From G963677445 sp963678275 (GTDB lineage Bacteria > Bacteroidota > Ignavibacteria > Ignavibacteriales > Melioribacteraceae), in contig OY782765.1 in the NCBI GenBank assembly GCA_963678275.1, forward strand, positions 3,038,001-3,102,000: a DNA stretch of 64,000 nt, written 5' to 3'. Below are positions 45,196-54,024 of the stretch, in pieces (within the stretch, counting starts at the first letter, position 1; the number at the start of each line of letters is the position of its first letter). The position numbers and the translations under genes were made by a program. The notes under the pieces were generated by a model. It saw nothing but the letters and a program-made list of their open reading frames with translations, was not told where the DNA came from and ran no database searches.

Positions 45196-46416
45196 TTATT
45201 TTCTGCCATCGCGTACCCATTCCATGACATTCATCGGAGGCCGTTCATTTTCGAGTTCACCGGCCATAAAACGCATATAGGGATCAATATTTCTGAAAAA
45301 GAATTTGTAACCCTCACATAAATAATTCAGGCCCTCCTCCCCCGATGGAGTCTTTTTGGACCTGTGCTTCGGACATTCACCATTGCACGCGAATCGGTAT
45401 TCGCAATCAAGACAATATTTTGGAAGACGATCATATTTATCAGCTCCAAATTTTATCTGCTTATCTGAGTCGACCATCTCCTTCATGGAATCCTCCATTA
45501 TGTTACCCAGTTTGTGCTCCGGATAAACATAATGATCGCATGAATAAAGGTCCCCGTTATGTTCCATCACCAGTCCCTGCCCGCATTTTTCCCTGAATAC
45601 GCAAAGATTGGGGTTTCTCCCTGTCCACGCCTCAAGAGCCACGTCAAATAAATTCACAAAAACAGCGCCGACATCATTTCTAACCCACTCCTGGAAAATA
45701 TTCCATAGGAAGCGGCCATATTGAAGCGGCTCAACCGACCACTTTGTAACCAGCGCGGCATCCTTATAATCCTGTGCAACCAGGCTGACCGGATAATCCC
45801 CCTGAATGGTGGCGCGCCTTTCAACAATCGGGATAAACTGCATATATCTGCTGCCGGTATTCTTCAGGAAATTATAAACCTCAACCGCCCGGTGTGAACT
45901 GTATTTTGTTACACAGGTCAGGGTATTAAATTCAACCGCGTAATGTTTTAAAAGATCCAGCCCCTTCATAACCTTTTCAAAAGTCGGCTTTCCCCCCTTT
46001 AATACTCTGTAACGGTCATGGACCTTTTGAGGTCCGTCAACTGATAGTCCGATAAGAAAATTGTTATCCTTAAAGAACCGGCACCATTTATCATCAATCA
46101 GCAGTCCGTTAGTCTGAAATGAATTTATGATTCTTTTTCCATTAGCGTATTTTTTCTGAAGATTAACCGCCTCTTCAAAAAAATCGAGCCCGAGAAGTGT
46201 CGGCTCCCCCCCCTGCCATGTAAATGAAATTACAGGCACAGCCTGGGTATTGATATACTCTTTTATAAATTTTTCGAGAACATCATGTTTCATTCCCCAG
46301 TCAGTTTTATTGCCATAAAGATTTTCCTTTTCCAGGTAATAACAATATTCGCAATCAAGATTGCAGAGAGGCCCTGTAGGCTTAACCATCACATGAAATG
46401 CCAGAGAGTTATACAT
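45196..46416 (-). CDS. Anaerobic sulfatase-maturating enzyme-type radical SAM protein
   Basis: The 406-residue protein has the radical-SAM cluster C18-x3-C22-x2-C25 (CNLDCEYCYY), 'FTWQGGEPTLLG', 'NSFQTNGLLID', 'GLSVDGP' and a C-terminal SPASM region with Cys-rich 'YCLDCEYRFACNGECPKHR' that holds two more Fe-S clusters. This is the anSME layout: conversion of a Cys or Ser of sulfatases to formylglycine. SPASM proteins also modify other peptides. No sulfatase gene is in the window, so the target must lie elsewhere or be non-sulfatase. It ends 27 bp from the SemiSWEET stop. Confidence 0.9.
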   Translation of the reverse strand: MYNSLAFHVMVKPTGPLCNLDCEYCYYLEKENLYGNKTDWGMKHDVLEKFIKEYINTQAVPVISFTWQGGEPTLLGLDFFEEAVNLQKKYANGKRIINSFQTNGLLIDDKWCRFFKDNNFLIGLSVDGPQKVHDRYRVLKGGKPTFEKVMKGLDLLKHYAVEFNTLTCVTKYSSHRAVEVYNFLKNTGSRYMQFIPIVERRATIQGDYPVSLVAQDYKDAALVTKWSVEPLQYGRFLWNIFQEWVRNDVGAVFVNLFDVALEAWTGRNPNLCVFREKCGQGLVMEHNGDLYSCDHYVYPEHKLGNIMEDSMKEMVDSDKQIKFGADKYDRLPKYCLDCEYRFACNGECPKHRSKKTPSGEEGLNYLCEGYKFFFRNIDPYMRFMAGELENERPPMNVMEWVRDGRK

Positions 46417-46747
46417 TTTATTCCTGTTTTTAAAAAATTATGAAAAAAGATATTTTCATGTATCTAAGCTGCCAACACCTAAAAGGAATAATAAAAAAAA
46501 TAATCATATTTTTAATCATAAACTGGACAAGCCGGAAAAAAAATTGAATCCGAAGAAAGAATCGTACTCGTCTTTACCAAAACGCTCAGGTTATTCGAGA
46601 ACGAGGACGATTACGAGTACCTGTTCCATGAGTACGATAAAATTTTGCCATTTTGCGTTGAATTTGACTCCTTACGGAGTAATCATAAACTTTCAAGCCA
46701 GAATTTCAATATTGTCCTGATTACTCCTCTTTTGTGACACTACCACG

Positions 46748-46805
46748 GTATATCCTCCCCCGTCAATGAAGAAGAACGCTTCATTGCCACCCCCTCCAAA
46801 GGTAA
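46748..46805. repeat. Left half of a cloverleaf-type palindrome
   Basis: TATCCTCCCCCGTCAATGAA, the CGCTTCATTGCCACCCCCTC arm and CCAAAGGTAATGGCAC match the left arm of the elements at 6350 and 47769. The complementary right half (GGTGCCATTACCTCCAAAGG...GGGGGAGGAC) lies at 48090-48195, 1.3 kb away. Confidence 0.55.
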
Positions 46806-47012
46806 TGGCACTAACATAGTGAAACGAAAGAAATATTGCGCGAATATAGTTATCCCCCAACATCAATATTTCTTGTGAAATGTTTTTCTAATATCAATTA
46901 AATAGAATGATAACATTAATTGGCTAATCTATTGTTATTAAATTCTTTACAACCTCACCCCAACCCCTCTCCTTATCAAGGAGAGGGGCTTTAAAAGTCC
47001 CTCCCCTTACTA

Positions 47013-47560
47013 CAGGGCTCCTGACATCACGTATATTGAAATGCAACTATTTTATCATCTTCTTCCATTAACTGGCAGAATAATAACAGTAAGAATATTT
47101 CGTTATCCTCTCTCAATATTGTTTTTATCTTTTAAAGCGACCTCAATAAAATAAGCGTTAAAAAAATCAAATGAACGGAGCGTTAAAAAAGGAAAGCTGT
47201 TTGAGGCACATGTCCTTTTATGTGCCGAGTTCTTTCATTTTAGCGAAGAGAATTGATTTTTAGCTTATTTTATTGCAGTCTTGACTTTTTTTGCCTGCTC
47301 GCCGCAGGAGAGTTACTTTTTGTGTCAAGACAAAAAGTAAGGGCATATTTTATGAAATATATTTGATAAGATTAATGACAATCCCCATTGGTTCTCGCTT
47401 TACCAGCTGAGGTAAATTTCAAATTATTTCACGCAAAGGGAACTTATAAACGCAATTCTTTCTAACAGAATTTCTAATAACAGTCGCATACGTATATACG
47501 CAATAAAAAATCTATGTTGTTTTATTTCAATACTTTATGTTTCTGATGTCAGGAGGCCTG
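47013..47560. mobile_element. MITE M1, copy 2 (548 bp)
   Basis: Termini CAGGGCTCCTGACATCA (47013-47029) and TGATGTCAGGAGGCCTG (47544-47560) are inverted repeats with one mismatch. Flanks carry TACTA on both sides (47008-47012 and 47561-47565), a possible target duplication, and beyond it CCCCT / AGGGG, so the target was a palindrome. No open frame. Same length as copy 1 at 27103-27650. Confidence 0.88.
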
Positions 47561-47615
47561 TACTAAGGGGAGGGATTTAGGGTGGGGTCTGAATACCAGG
47601 AAAACACTAAAGATA

Positions 47616-48071
47616 CTAAATTTTCCCCAGGCAAAGCCTGAGGAAAACGCCCTATCGGGGAAAACTATTTATTCAATAAGAAGTTAAACTCTACGCAAAT
47701 TGGTAAGAAATTTATCAACAAGTAGAAAGTTTTATTGCCAGGTATAAGTTTCGTAGTTACTCGAGGTGTGTCCTCCCCCGTCAATGAAGAAGAGCGCTTC
47801 ATTGCCACCCCCTCCGGCGGGGGACATTCTGATTACTTGGATTTGTCGATAAATATCCCCCTTCGGAGGGGGTGGATTCAAAGTGTTTTTCTTTGAAGAC
47901 GGGGGAGGACTATCCTTGAGCTAACCGATAACTTTTCTTTTTCTGACTCTTTCAGCTTATGGATTTTGAATCGCGGCTTGATTATCGGCAACATGTTATT
48001 AGCGGGCTTTTTGACAAATTTTGCTCCTTGGATTATCCTCAACATGTTGGCGTTAGTGTGGTGATAAGAGC
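47616..48071. repeat. Composite dispersed repeat, copy 2 (cloverleaf-like core)
   Basis: Starts CTAAATTTTCCCCAGGC and ends with the tandem-repeat tail (CAACATGTTGGCG...GATAAGAGCCTA). The core keeps outer stem GTCCTCCCCCGTC...GACGGGGGAGGAC (47769-47781 with 47897-47909), the AATGAAG/CTTCATT side hairpin and an inner stem; the inner stem differs from copy 1 at two positions, one still a G-T wobble. Confidence 0.85.
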
Positions 48072-48324
48072 CTATATTTTTGCTCTATCTTGGTGCCATT
48101 ACCTCCAAAGGGGGATAAATGACTTGATATCCCGCTTTGGAGGGTGTGGCCTCCGGTCGTCTTTTGCCGGAGGTCGGGGGAGGACTCACCTCGAATAACC
48201 ATAAAACTTTTGCCTGACAGTAAAACTATATACTTGTTAGAAAAACTATGCCATTTTGCGTAGAATTTATCTTCTTATGGAATATTAAGCCATTTAAAGC
48301 GAGAAAATATTTATTAATACGCAT

Positions 48325-48372
48325 AAAAAAGCCCCATCAGATTCTCACATTCTTTTAAATCCAACGGGGCTG
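48325..48372 (-). terminator. Terminator of the etf/bifunctional-nuclease operon
   Basis: On the minus strand AGCCCC pairs with GGGGCT across a loop of about 33 nt, followed by six T. It lies 24 bp past the nuclease stop. Confidence 0.75.
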
Positions 48373-48395
48373 AAAAATTCACAATATTTTATTTG

Positions 48396-48992
48396 TTAAT
48401 TTATATTTCCTTTCAATCGCGATATCTCATCACGAAGTTTTGCGGCCCTTTCATAATCTTCCTTTTCTATCGCTTCTCTCAGGTTATCCTGCAGATTCGC
48501 GATGCGCGTTTCGGGAGAAGGTTTCGCGGCGCCCTGCGCTGTTTCTTCCTCTTCCGGTTCGGCTGAGCTTTCCTCATCTTCATTAGCGGGAAGAAAAGAT
48601 GCCGCGGCCATAACTTTTTCATCAACAAAAATCGGCGCCCGGCTTCTGACAGCCACAGCGATCGCGTCACTGGGACGTGAATCAATCTGGTTGGTCATTG
48701 ATGAAACTTCGAGGACAATCTTAGCGTAAAAAGTATTATCCTTAAGTTCATCAATAATTATTTCATTAACAGTCGCCCCCAGGTTATCAATAAGGTTTTT
48801 CATCAGATCGTGCGTAAGAGGCCGGGGCGGTTTTATCCCCTCAAGCTCAAGCGCGATCGACTGAGCCTCAAAAGCTCCGATAATTATCGGCAGTCTCCTG
48901 ACTCCGTACGTTTCCTTTAGAAGCAACGCATAAGCCCCTCCGGCGGAAGGGCTTGATGAAAGACCTAATATTTCTACTTCAACTTTATCCAA
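48396..48992 (-). CDS. Bifunctional nuclease family protein (DUF151) with UVR motif
   Basis: The 198-residue protein starts at TTG (48992), four bases after the etfA stop, so it is translationally linked. The DUF151/bifunctional nuclease domain spans about 1-130 ('LPIIIGAFEAQSIALELEG', 'RPLTHDL', 'DSRPSDAIAVAVRSRAPIFVDE'). A Glu-rich linker leads to a C-terminal UVR motif (about 160-195, 'LQDNLREAIEKEDYERAAKLRDEI'), as in UvrB/C-binding proteins. Family members show DNase/RNase activity in some organisms. Its grouping with etf genes is probably only operon economy. Confidence 0.92.
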   Translation of the reverse strand: MDKVEVEILGLSSSPSAGGAYALLLKETYGVRRLPIIIGAFEAQSIALELEGIKPPRPLTHDLMKNLIDNLGATVNEIIIDELKDNTFYAKIVLEVSSMTNQIDSRPSDAIAVAVRSRAPIFVDEKVMAAASFLPANEDEESSAEPEEEETAQGAAKPSPETRIANLQDNLREAIEKEDYERAAKLRDEISRLKGNIN

Positions 48993-48996
48993 AACT

Positions 48997-49968
48997 CTAC
49001 TCAGATTTTACTTTTTTTATTTCTTCAATTAATGCTGGCAGCACTTCGAAAGCGTCGCCTGCGATTCCGTAATCAGCCACCTGGAATATCGGAGCGTCTT
49101 TATCCTTATTTATCGCGACAATATATTTGGATGAACGCATTCCGGCCAGATGCTGGATAGCGCCTGAAATACCCGCTGCAATATAAAGATTCGGAGACAC
49201 TGTTTTACCGGTCTGCCCGACCTGCTCGGCGTGAGGCCTCCAGCCGGCGTCTACAACAGCTCTTGAAGCTCCTACAGCGGCTCCGAGAGCGTCAGCCAGA
49301 TCTTCAATAAGGTTAAAATGTTCCGGCCCTTTCATGCCTCTTCCGCCCGAAACAATTATTTCCGCTTCCGATACATCAAGTTTGCCTTCCGATTTTTTAA
49401 CCTCGGTGACAACACACGAAAGATCGGGGTCTGGTATTTCGGTGGTAACAACCTCAGCTTTTGTTTCGGTTGGTTCACCAGGTGAGAATACGTTCGGACG
49501 AAGCGTAAATACTTTGACAGCGCTCTTCAACGCGACATCGATTAATGCTTTTCCTGCATATACTGGACGTGTCGCGGTGAGTGAATCCCCTTCTGCCTCA
49601 AGTGCGATACAATCCATCGCTATTCCGGCATCCAGTTTAATTGTTATTCTCGGCGCCAGGTCTTTTCCCATCGCGGTATTGGGAATAAAAATAATATCCG
49701 CTCCTGCTGCTGCGGCGTGATCGGCCACCGCTTTGGCATAACCGCTCGGGCTGTATAGTTCGAATGCTTCATTTTTAAGGAGGGTTAATTTTGTAACGCC
49801 ATATCCCCCAATCTGCTCAGTAGCTTCGACGTTGTTGCCAACACAAACCGCTTCAGTTTCACAACCCAGTTTCTCCGAAAGTTTTTTGGCCAGGCCGACT
49901 GCTTCGAAGGAGGATTTTTTTATCTGTCCGTTTCTCTGTTCAACGAAAACTAAAATTTTATTTGCCAT
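48997..49968 (-). CDS. etfA: Electron transfer flavoprotein alpha subunit
   Basis: The 323-residue protein is the alpha (FixB-type) subunit. The C-terminal FAD-binding signature is intact: 'VSGGRGMKGPEHF', 'AVGASRAVVDAGWRPHAEQVG', 'LYIAAGISGAIQHLAGM', 'IVAINKDKDAPIF'. With EtfB it carries electrons from acyl-CoA dehydrogenases to the quinone pool through ETF:quinone oxidoreductase. AGGAG lies seven bases before the ATG and etfB ends ten bases upstream. No dehydrogenase gene is adjacent; the acyl-CoA ligase at 59676 fits the same fatty-acid pathway. Confidence 0.97.
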   Translation of the reverse strand: MANKILVFVEQRNGQIKKSSFEAVGLAKKLSEKLGCETEAVCVGNNVEATEQIGGYGVTKLTLLKNEAFELYSPSGYAKAVADHAAAAGADIIFIPNTAMGKDLAPRITIKLDAGIAMDCIALEAEGDSLTATRPVYAGKALIDVALKSAVKVFTLRPNVFSPGEPTETKAEVVTTEIPDPDLSCVVTEVKKSEGKLDVSEAEIIVSGGRGMKGPEHFNLIEDLADALGAAVGASRAVVDAGWRPHAEQVGQTGKTVSPNLYIAAGISGAIQHLAGMRSSKYIVAINKDKDAPIFQVADYGIAGDAFEVLPALIEEIKKVKSE

Positions 49969-49978
49969 CTGATAACTC

Positions 49979-50725
49979 CTAAATTACTTTTGCTTCTTCT
50001 TTTAACAATCTGACCAGTTCAGGCACCGCTGAAGAGTCTTCACCAACAATCTTGCCGGCCTGCTTCGGAGCAGGTTTTTTCATTTTGAGTATTTCCAGCG
50101 AGTTATCAGCCGCTACAGCCTCTTTTTCCTCGATCGTTTTTCGTTTGGCCTGCATTATTCCTTTAAGAGAAGCGTAACGTGGTTCATTAAGTCCTTTCTG
50201 AGCAGTAATAACTGCCGGGAGAGAAGTTTCCACCACTTCTTTTCCACCTTCTATTTCTCTTTCGGCGGTAATTTTATTTCCATCCAGTTTGAAGTCAACT
50301 ACCACACTTACTGAATTATAGCCTAATATTTCCGCTGTGAGCTGTCCGGTAACAGAGTTATCAAAATCAACCGACTGTTTTCCGAAAAATACCAGTTCGG
50401 CCTCAAGTTCTTTTATTGCTTCCGCGAGGGCTTTGGCAACCGCGACCGGATCGCGGTAATTATCATCTTTAAGTAATACCGCGCTGTCGGCCCCCATCGC
50501 GAGCGACTTACGAATTGTTTCTTTTGCTGAATCACCGCCAAGAGTTACTACTACCACCTCTCCGCCGGCGGCTTCTTTTGTTTTAAGAGCTTCTTCTATC
50601 GCAAATTCATCATATGGGTTAACAACATACGTAACCCCGTTCGGATCAATTGTTTTTCCATCTGCGCCGATAGAAATTTTTGCCGCTGTATCGGGCACAT
50701 GACTAACACATACTGCTATCTTCAT
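49979..50725 (-). CDS. etfB: Electron transfer flavoprotein beta subunit
   Basis: The 248-residue beta (FixA-type) subunit shows 'VNPYDEFAIEEALK', 'GGEVVVVTLGGDSAKETIRKSLAMGAD', 'VFFGKQSVDFDNSVTGQLTAEILG' and 'LPAVITAQKGLNEPRYASLKGIMQAKRK', the usual AMP-binding and recognition-loop regions. It is the first gene of a three-gene operon (etfB-etfA-nuclease) with a strong AGGAGG ribosome-binding site. The heterodimer holds one FAD and shuttles electrons from beta-oxidation or amino-acid breakdown. Confidence 0.97.
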   Translation of the reverse strand: MKIAVCVSHVPDTAAKISIGADGKTIDPNGVTYVVNPYDEFAIEEALKTKEAAGGEVVVVTLGGDSAKETIRKSLAMGADSAVLLKDDNYRDPVAVAKALAEAIKELEAELVFFGKQSVDFDNSVTGQLTAEILGYNSVSVVVDFKLDGNKITAEREIEGGKEVVETSLPAVITAQKGLNEPRYASLKGIMQAKRKTIEEKEAVAADNSLEILKMKKPAPKQAGKIVGEDSSAVPELVRLLKEEAKVI

Positions 50726-51009
50726 CGACCCTCCTGGTCAGGGATAGTTTGTGAATTAGTTATTTTTTTTAATTATTATCCTACAAAGATAACAAAAAAA
50801 GGTTTCTAATAAAATCGGACAAGGGCTGTAAGAAGGTAGTATTCGCAATATTCAGGAGAGTATTTTAGCCGGGATTTAGTGAATGACAATTCATTTTATT
50901 TGAATCATTCATAGATCAATTTATTGTTTATTAATGTAAAACAAAGGGAACGTAGATTAGAAGAATTGCGGCCTTTTTATAAATCCACTTAATATTGATT
51001 CGTTATTCT

Positions 51010-51535
51010 CAGAACTCCTGATCCCGTATATAAAAAACAATAACTTACATGGATTCATTCGCAAAATAAAAACGAAGAAAATTTGATAAGGGAACAATAT
51101 GGGCAGGTCCTTTTTTATCTCATCGAATAATGTTTAAAACCAATACATCAACATTGTATTATTTTCAAGAATAATATAATTTGAACGCCTTTTTATGCAT
51201 CTCCTACAGAGATGTTTTCCAGGTTGTCTATCATATTCTACAATAATGGGAACCTCTACAAGGTTCTTTTTTATTTCATTTGCCTTGTAGAGGCAGTAAT
51301 TATTGTAGAATATTGTCAAGACCAAAAGAAAAAATCCTTGTAGAGGATTCACAAACCACCCCGGATAATCAAATACCTTGGGACCTCTCCGACAACCTAA
51401 GATCAATAGAATTTTAAATTTTCAACACATTATTTATAGCTAAAAAAATCTTGTTACGTAATAAATGGATAACAATTTCTTGTGATATTTTCTAAAAATT
51501 CCGCGATTTCATTTTGCGAGAGGTAAGGAGTTCTG
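51010..51535. mobile_element. MITE-like element M2, long copy (526 bp)
   Basis: Terminal inverted repeats CAGAACTCCT (51010-51019) and AGGAGTTCTG (51526-51535). The left end (CAGAACTCCTGATCCC...ACATGGATTCATTCG) and right end (CCGCGATTTCATTTTGCGAG) match the copy at 20956-21155, but the cores differ: this one contains the TTGTAGA hairpin array (51198-51349). Confidence 0.75.
51198..51349. repeat. Array of hairpins with TTGTAGA loops
   Basis: Four stem-loops: CATCTC-CTACA-GAGATG (51198-51214), GAACC-TCTACAA-GGTTC (51250-51266), TGCC-TTGTAGA-GGCA (51281-51295), AATCC-TTGTAGA-GGATT (51333-51349). Two more copies of the motif, ATATTCTACAATAAT (51233-51247) and ATTATTGTAGAATAT (51299-51313), are exact inverted repeats of each other. 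Stems vary while the loop is kept. Confidence 0.85.
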
Positions 51536-51689
51536 ATTCTGAAAATAAACAATTCATTTTCGATCAGCTTCCCGATATACCTCTTCAAGTATGGCGATCT
51601 CAGGCTTCTCCATTTTTAACATAACATCCCTAACAGCTTTTACCTTTATGGAATCTCAACCGCCCGCAAGCGAGAAAAAACACATGGTA

Positions 51690-52250
51690 CTATTTTAATT
51701 TTTCCTTTGTTTCCCTGAAAAGCGAAATAACCTTATCCTTATCAGGAAGGCTGATCAAACTGAATATCAGTTGGTAACCTGCAGGAACAAGACATAACCA
51801 CATGTATTGATTTGAATAAATAAGATTATGTTTTACCGCGAGGATTAAAATGACGCCCCCGAAAATTGAAGCCCCCTCCAGCATTGATAACTTTACTATA
51901 TGCTGGGATAAATAAAGTCTTAATCCCGGGTCAATATTTTCCTCACTGCCGCCGCTTTCAACATTAAAATTAATTTTCCCGAGAAGCATTTTTGAAGGAA
52001 TTATCTTCGCAGCAAAAAGAACCGCTATGAATAAAAGACCCAAAATCACCAGCATAGTATCCACAACAAATTTATTGCTGCCTGTTTTCCCTGCCTCTTC
52101 CATGCCATCCAAATACAAATAAATCCCGATGCCAATAAATATTATTATCCCCGCAATTAAGAATAAAGATACCAGTTTAAGAGGCATGAGCTGCTTTTCT
52201 GTAAGGTTTGCTTCAAATTCAGATAAATCCATATCCCTGATAACACTCAT
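51690..52250 (-). CDS. Four-helix membrane protein of unknown function
   Basis: Start 52250 follows GGGAG at five bases and yields a 186-residue protein; a longer frame to 52280 has no such site. After a charged 25-residue N terminus there are four hydrophobic segments at roughly 27-50, 70-92, 118-140 and 145-170. The cytoplasmic C terminus is short and charged. I do not recognise a family. The gene follows another membrane protein gene on the same strand, 140 bp upstream, so the two may work together. Confidence 0.7.
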   Translation of the reverse strand: MSVIRDMDLSEFEANLTEKQLMPLKLVSLFLIAGIIIFIGIGIYLYLDGMEEAGKTGSNKFVVDTMLVILGLLFIAVLFAAKIIPSKMLLGKINFNVESGGSEENIDPGLRLYLSQHIVKLSMLEGASIFGGVILILAVKHNLIYSNQYMWLCLVPAGYQLIFSLISLPDKDKVISLFRETKEKLK

Positions 52251-52390
52251 TTTTACTCCCGTGTTTATTATTTTACCCACTATATTTCACATAGAACCAT
52301 TTTATTTTAAGAACACGACTCCGTTGAATTGATTTCCGGGAAATGATATTCCGCGAAAACTGAATAACATAGTCAATCCCGATATTGTCA

Positions 52391-53170
52391 TTATGGAACT
52401 GAAGCTGCCTTTTTCGCATCCTGAATACTTATCTCATCAAAACCTCCGGGACCCTCATCAACCAAATAAATATTGATTGGTTTAGATAGATTAATACTCG
52501 ACAATATCTTTTCCAGTGTGGTAAATGAATCAAGAATTTCCTGTTTTTGCCAGTATTGTTTCGATACAGCAATCAGAAACCGGTATCTGTCATCCTGAAT
52601 TTTCAGATCGAACTGAAGCTGCCGCTCATTTGTCATAAAAATACCAGCGAGCATAAGTCCCGAGCCAATTAGTTCTACATCAGCTTCCGGAATCTCCTTT
52701 TGATAATATATTTGATGTTTCATTTCACCAAATTCCATCACTTCTTCCCCGTATGGAACTGTAAAGATTCTTACAACAAGATATAACGCGATAATAATCA
52801 TACCGGCAACGGTAATGACAGCAGTTTTCCAGCCTGAAGCTTTTTCTCCACCATTTTCAAGATACTCATTAAATTTTTTCTCCTGAAATTTTTTATATAC
52901 CAGGTATGATATCAGAGAATAAAATAGCGGTATAAACATTTTTGGAATTTTATCGCTGATTTCCACCGGCAGAGCAATTATCAACTCAAAAAGAGCAAGG
53001 AAAAATAATATTCCGAAGATTAATGTTTTTTTCCCCTTTTCCTCATCTCCAAACTCCCTGAAATTGCTAAATAACATATAAGCGCCTGAAAGCGGTCCCC
53101 CAAGAAGTGTAGCGATATAAATTGCTTTTTCAGAAAATACTCCTCTTTTCTCCAATTTCCGCTCCTCCAT
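52391..53170 (-). CDS. Four-helix membrane protein with soluble C-terminal domain, unknown function
   Basis: The ATG at 53170 (259 residues) is chosen over a TTG at 53200. Hydrophobic segments lie at about 18-37, 48-70, 78-97 and 112-132. The remaining 125 residues are soluble, with 'GEMKHQIYYQKEIPEADVELIGSGLMLAGIF', and probably face the periplasm or cytoplasm. The segment ATLLGGPLSGAYMLFSNFR occurs in several small uncharacterised Bacteroidota membrane proteins. Function unknown. It is probably co-transcribed with the gene at 51690-52250. Confidence 0.7.
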   Translation of the reverse strand: MEERKLEKRGVFSEKAIYIATLLGGPLSGAYMLFSNFREFGDEEKGKKTLIFGILFFLALFELIIALPVEISDKIPKMFIPLFYSLISYLVYKKFQEKKFNEYLENGGEKASGWKTAVITVAGMIIIALYLVVRIFTVPYGEEVMEFGEMKHQIYYQKEIPEADVELIGSGLMLAGIFMTNERQLQFDLKIQDDRYRFLIAVSKQYWQKQEILDSFTTLEKILSSINLSKPINIYLVDEGPGGFDEISIQDAKKAASVP

Positions 53171-53509
53171 AATATCTGTATAATTAATTTTCAAATTCAA
53201 TCCCGGTCAATCATCCTGATCACAACTGCAATCCTTCTTCCGGCGCCATAACAATAATCAATTATTTACCTGACCAGGCATTATAGTAATTTGCATTTAC
53301 CATAGTTCGATTAAATAACAGGATTAAAATAACCAAACAGTACATATTTTACAAAACAACTACTCACCCTTTATTTAACGGAGAGCCTGAATTAACTCAT
53401 GCGGGATATTTTTTTACCCGTTTTAGCCCAAAATTTGGTTTTGCCATACAATCCGGTTTTGCCATACATTCCGGCTTCGCCATACAATCCGGCTTCGCCG
53501 GTTTAAAAT
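53171..53509. other. Intergenic region with 18-bp tandem repeat
   Basis: About 340 bp. Three 18-bp units of the form T(T/C)GCCATACA(A/T)TCCGG(C/T)T plus a partial unit lie at about 53439-53500. The translated Met-Ala-Lys-Pro repeat of the minus strand is a by-product, not a gene. Confidence 0.6.
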
Positions 53510-53535
53510 AAAAAAGCCGTCCGGAAAGGACGGCT
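53510..53535 (-). terminator. Terminator of the rpsF-ssb-rpsR-rplI operon
   Basis: AGCCGTCC (53515-53522) pairs with GGACGGCT (53528-53535) over a 5-nt loop, followed on the minus strand by six T. It begins 26 bp after the rplI stop. Confidence 0.95.
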
Positions 53536-53560
53536 CGGATAAACTCATTACATATATCAG

Positions 53561-54004
53561 CTATTCTCTGACAACCCATGTTTTTACATCGGCTGTAACA
53601 TCATGATGAAGTTTAATATTCACAGTATAAATTCCAAGCGCTTTAATCTGCTCGGGAATTTCAATTTTCCTTTTATCGATGTCATAACCTTTTGAGGCCA
53701 GAGATTCAGAAATCATCTGAGGTGTAACTGTTCCGAATATTTTATCCTCTTCACCAACAGTAACGGGAATTGTCACAGAGATTTTTCCAAGCTCTTCGGC
53801 GAGGCCCTTAGCCGATTCCAGCTCTTTGGCCTGCTTGCGCGAAACCTGTTTTGTCTCTTCTTCAAATGCGCGGATATTGCCTTTATCGGCAACAAAAGCG
53901 ATCTGCCGGGGGATAAGAAAATTCATCGCAAAACCATTTTTTACCTCGACGATATCGCCTGTCTGTCCTAACTGATCATAGTTTTTTCTTAAAATTACTT
54001 TCAT
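53561..54004 (-). CDS. rplI: 50S ribosomal protein L9
   Basis: The 147-residue protein begins MKVILRKNYDQLGQTGDIVEVKNGFAMNFLIP, the L9 N-terminal domain that binds 23S rRNA, and ends with the C-terminal domain 'FGTVTPQMISESLASKGYDIDKRKIEI'. L9 helps keep the reading frame. It is the last gene of the conserved rpsF-ssb-rpsR-rplI operon, 20 bp after rpsR. Confidence 0.98.
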   Translation of the reverse strand: MKVILRKNYDQLGQTGDIVEVKNGFAMNFLIPRQIAFVADKGNIRAFEEETKQVSRKQAKELESAKGLAEELGKISVTIPVTVGEEDKIFGTVTPQMISESLASKGYDIDKRKIEIPEQIKALGIYTVNIKLHHDVTADVKTWVVRE

Positions 54005-54024
54005 TTATTTATACTCTCCCCTGA

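Larger units (their letters stand above)
46417..48395. other. Non-coding 2-kb spacer, densely repetitive
   Basis: No credible gene. It contains the CTCGT-type inverted segment (about 46563-46622), a partial cloverleaf arm (46748-46800), a CCCCTCTCCTTATCAAGGAG hairpin (about 46967-46990), MITE M1 copy 2 (47013-47560), the composite repeat (47616-48071) and a matching half-palindrome (48090-48195). Confidence 0.75.
50726..51689. other. Non-coding spacer holding MITE-like M2 long copy
   Basis: About 960 bp between the etf operon and the membrane protein gene. The element at 51010-51535 fills over half. A minus-strand frame of 90 codons (51134-51406) follows the hairpin array and is rejected. 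Confidence 0.65.

Noticed and set aside
51134..51406. 90-codon minus-strand frame through the TTGTAGA hairpin array
   Set aside because: Produced by the repeat sequence; no ribosome-binding site.
53397..53579. 60-codon frame with Met-Ala-Lys-Pro repeats
   Set aside because: It is a translation of the 18-bp tandem repeat and the rplI terminator, not a gene.
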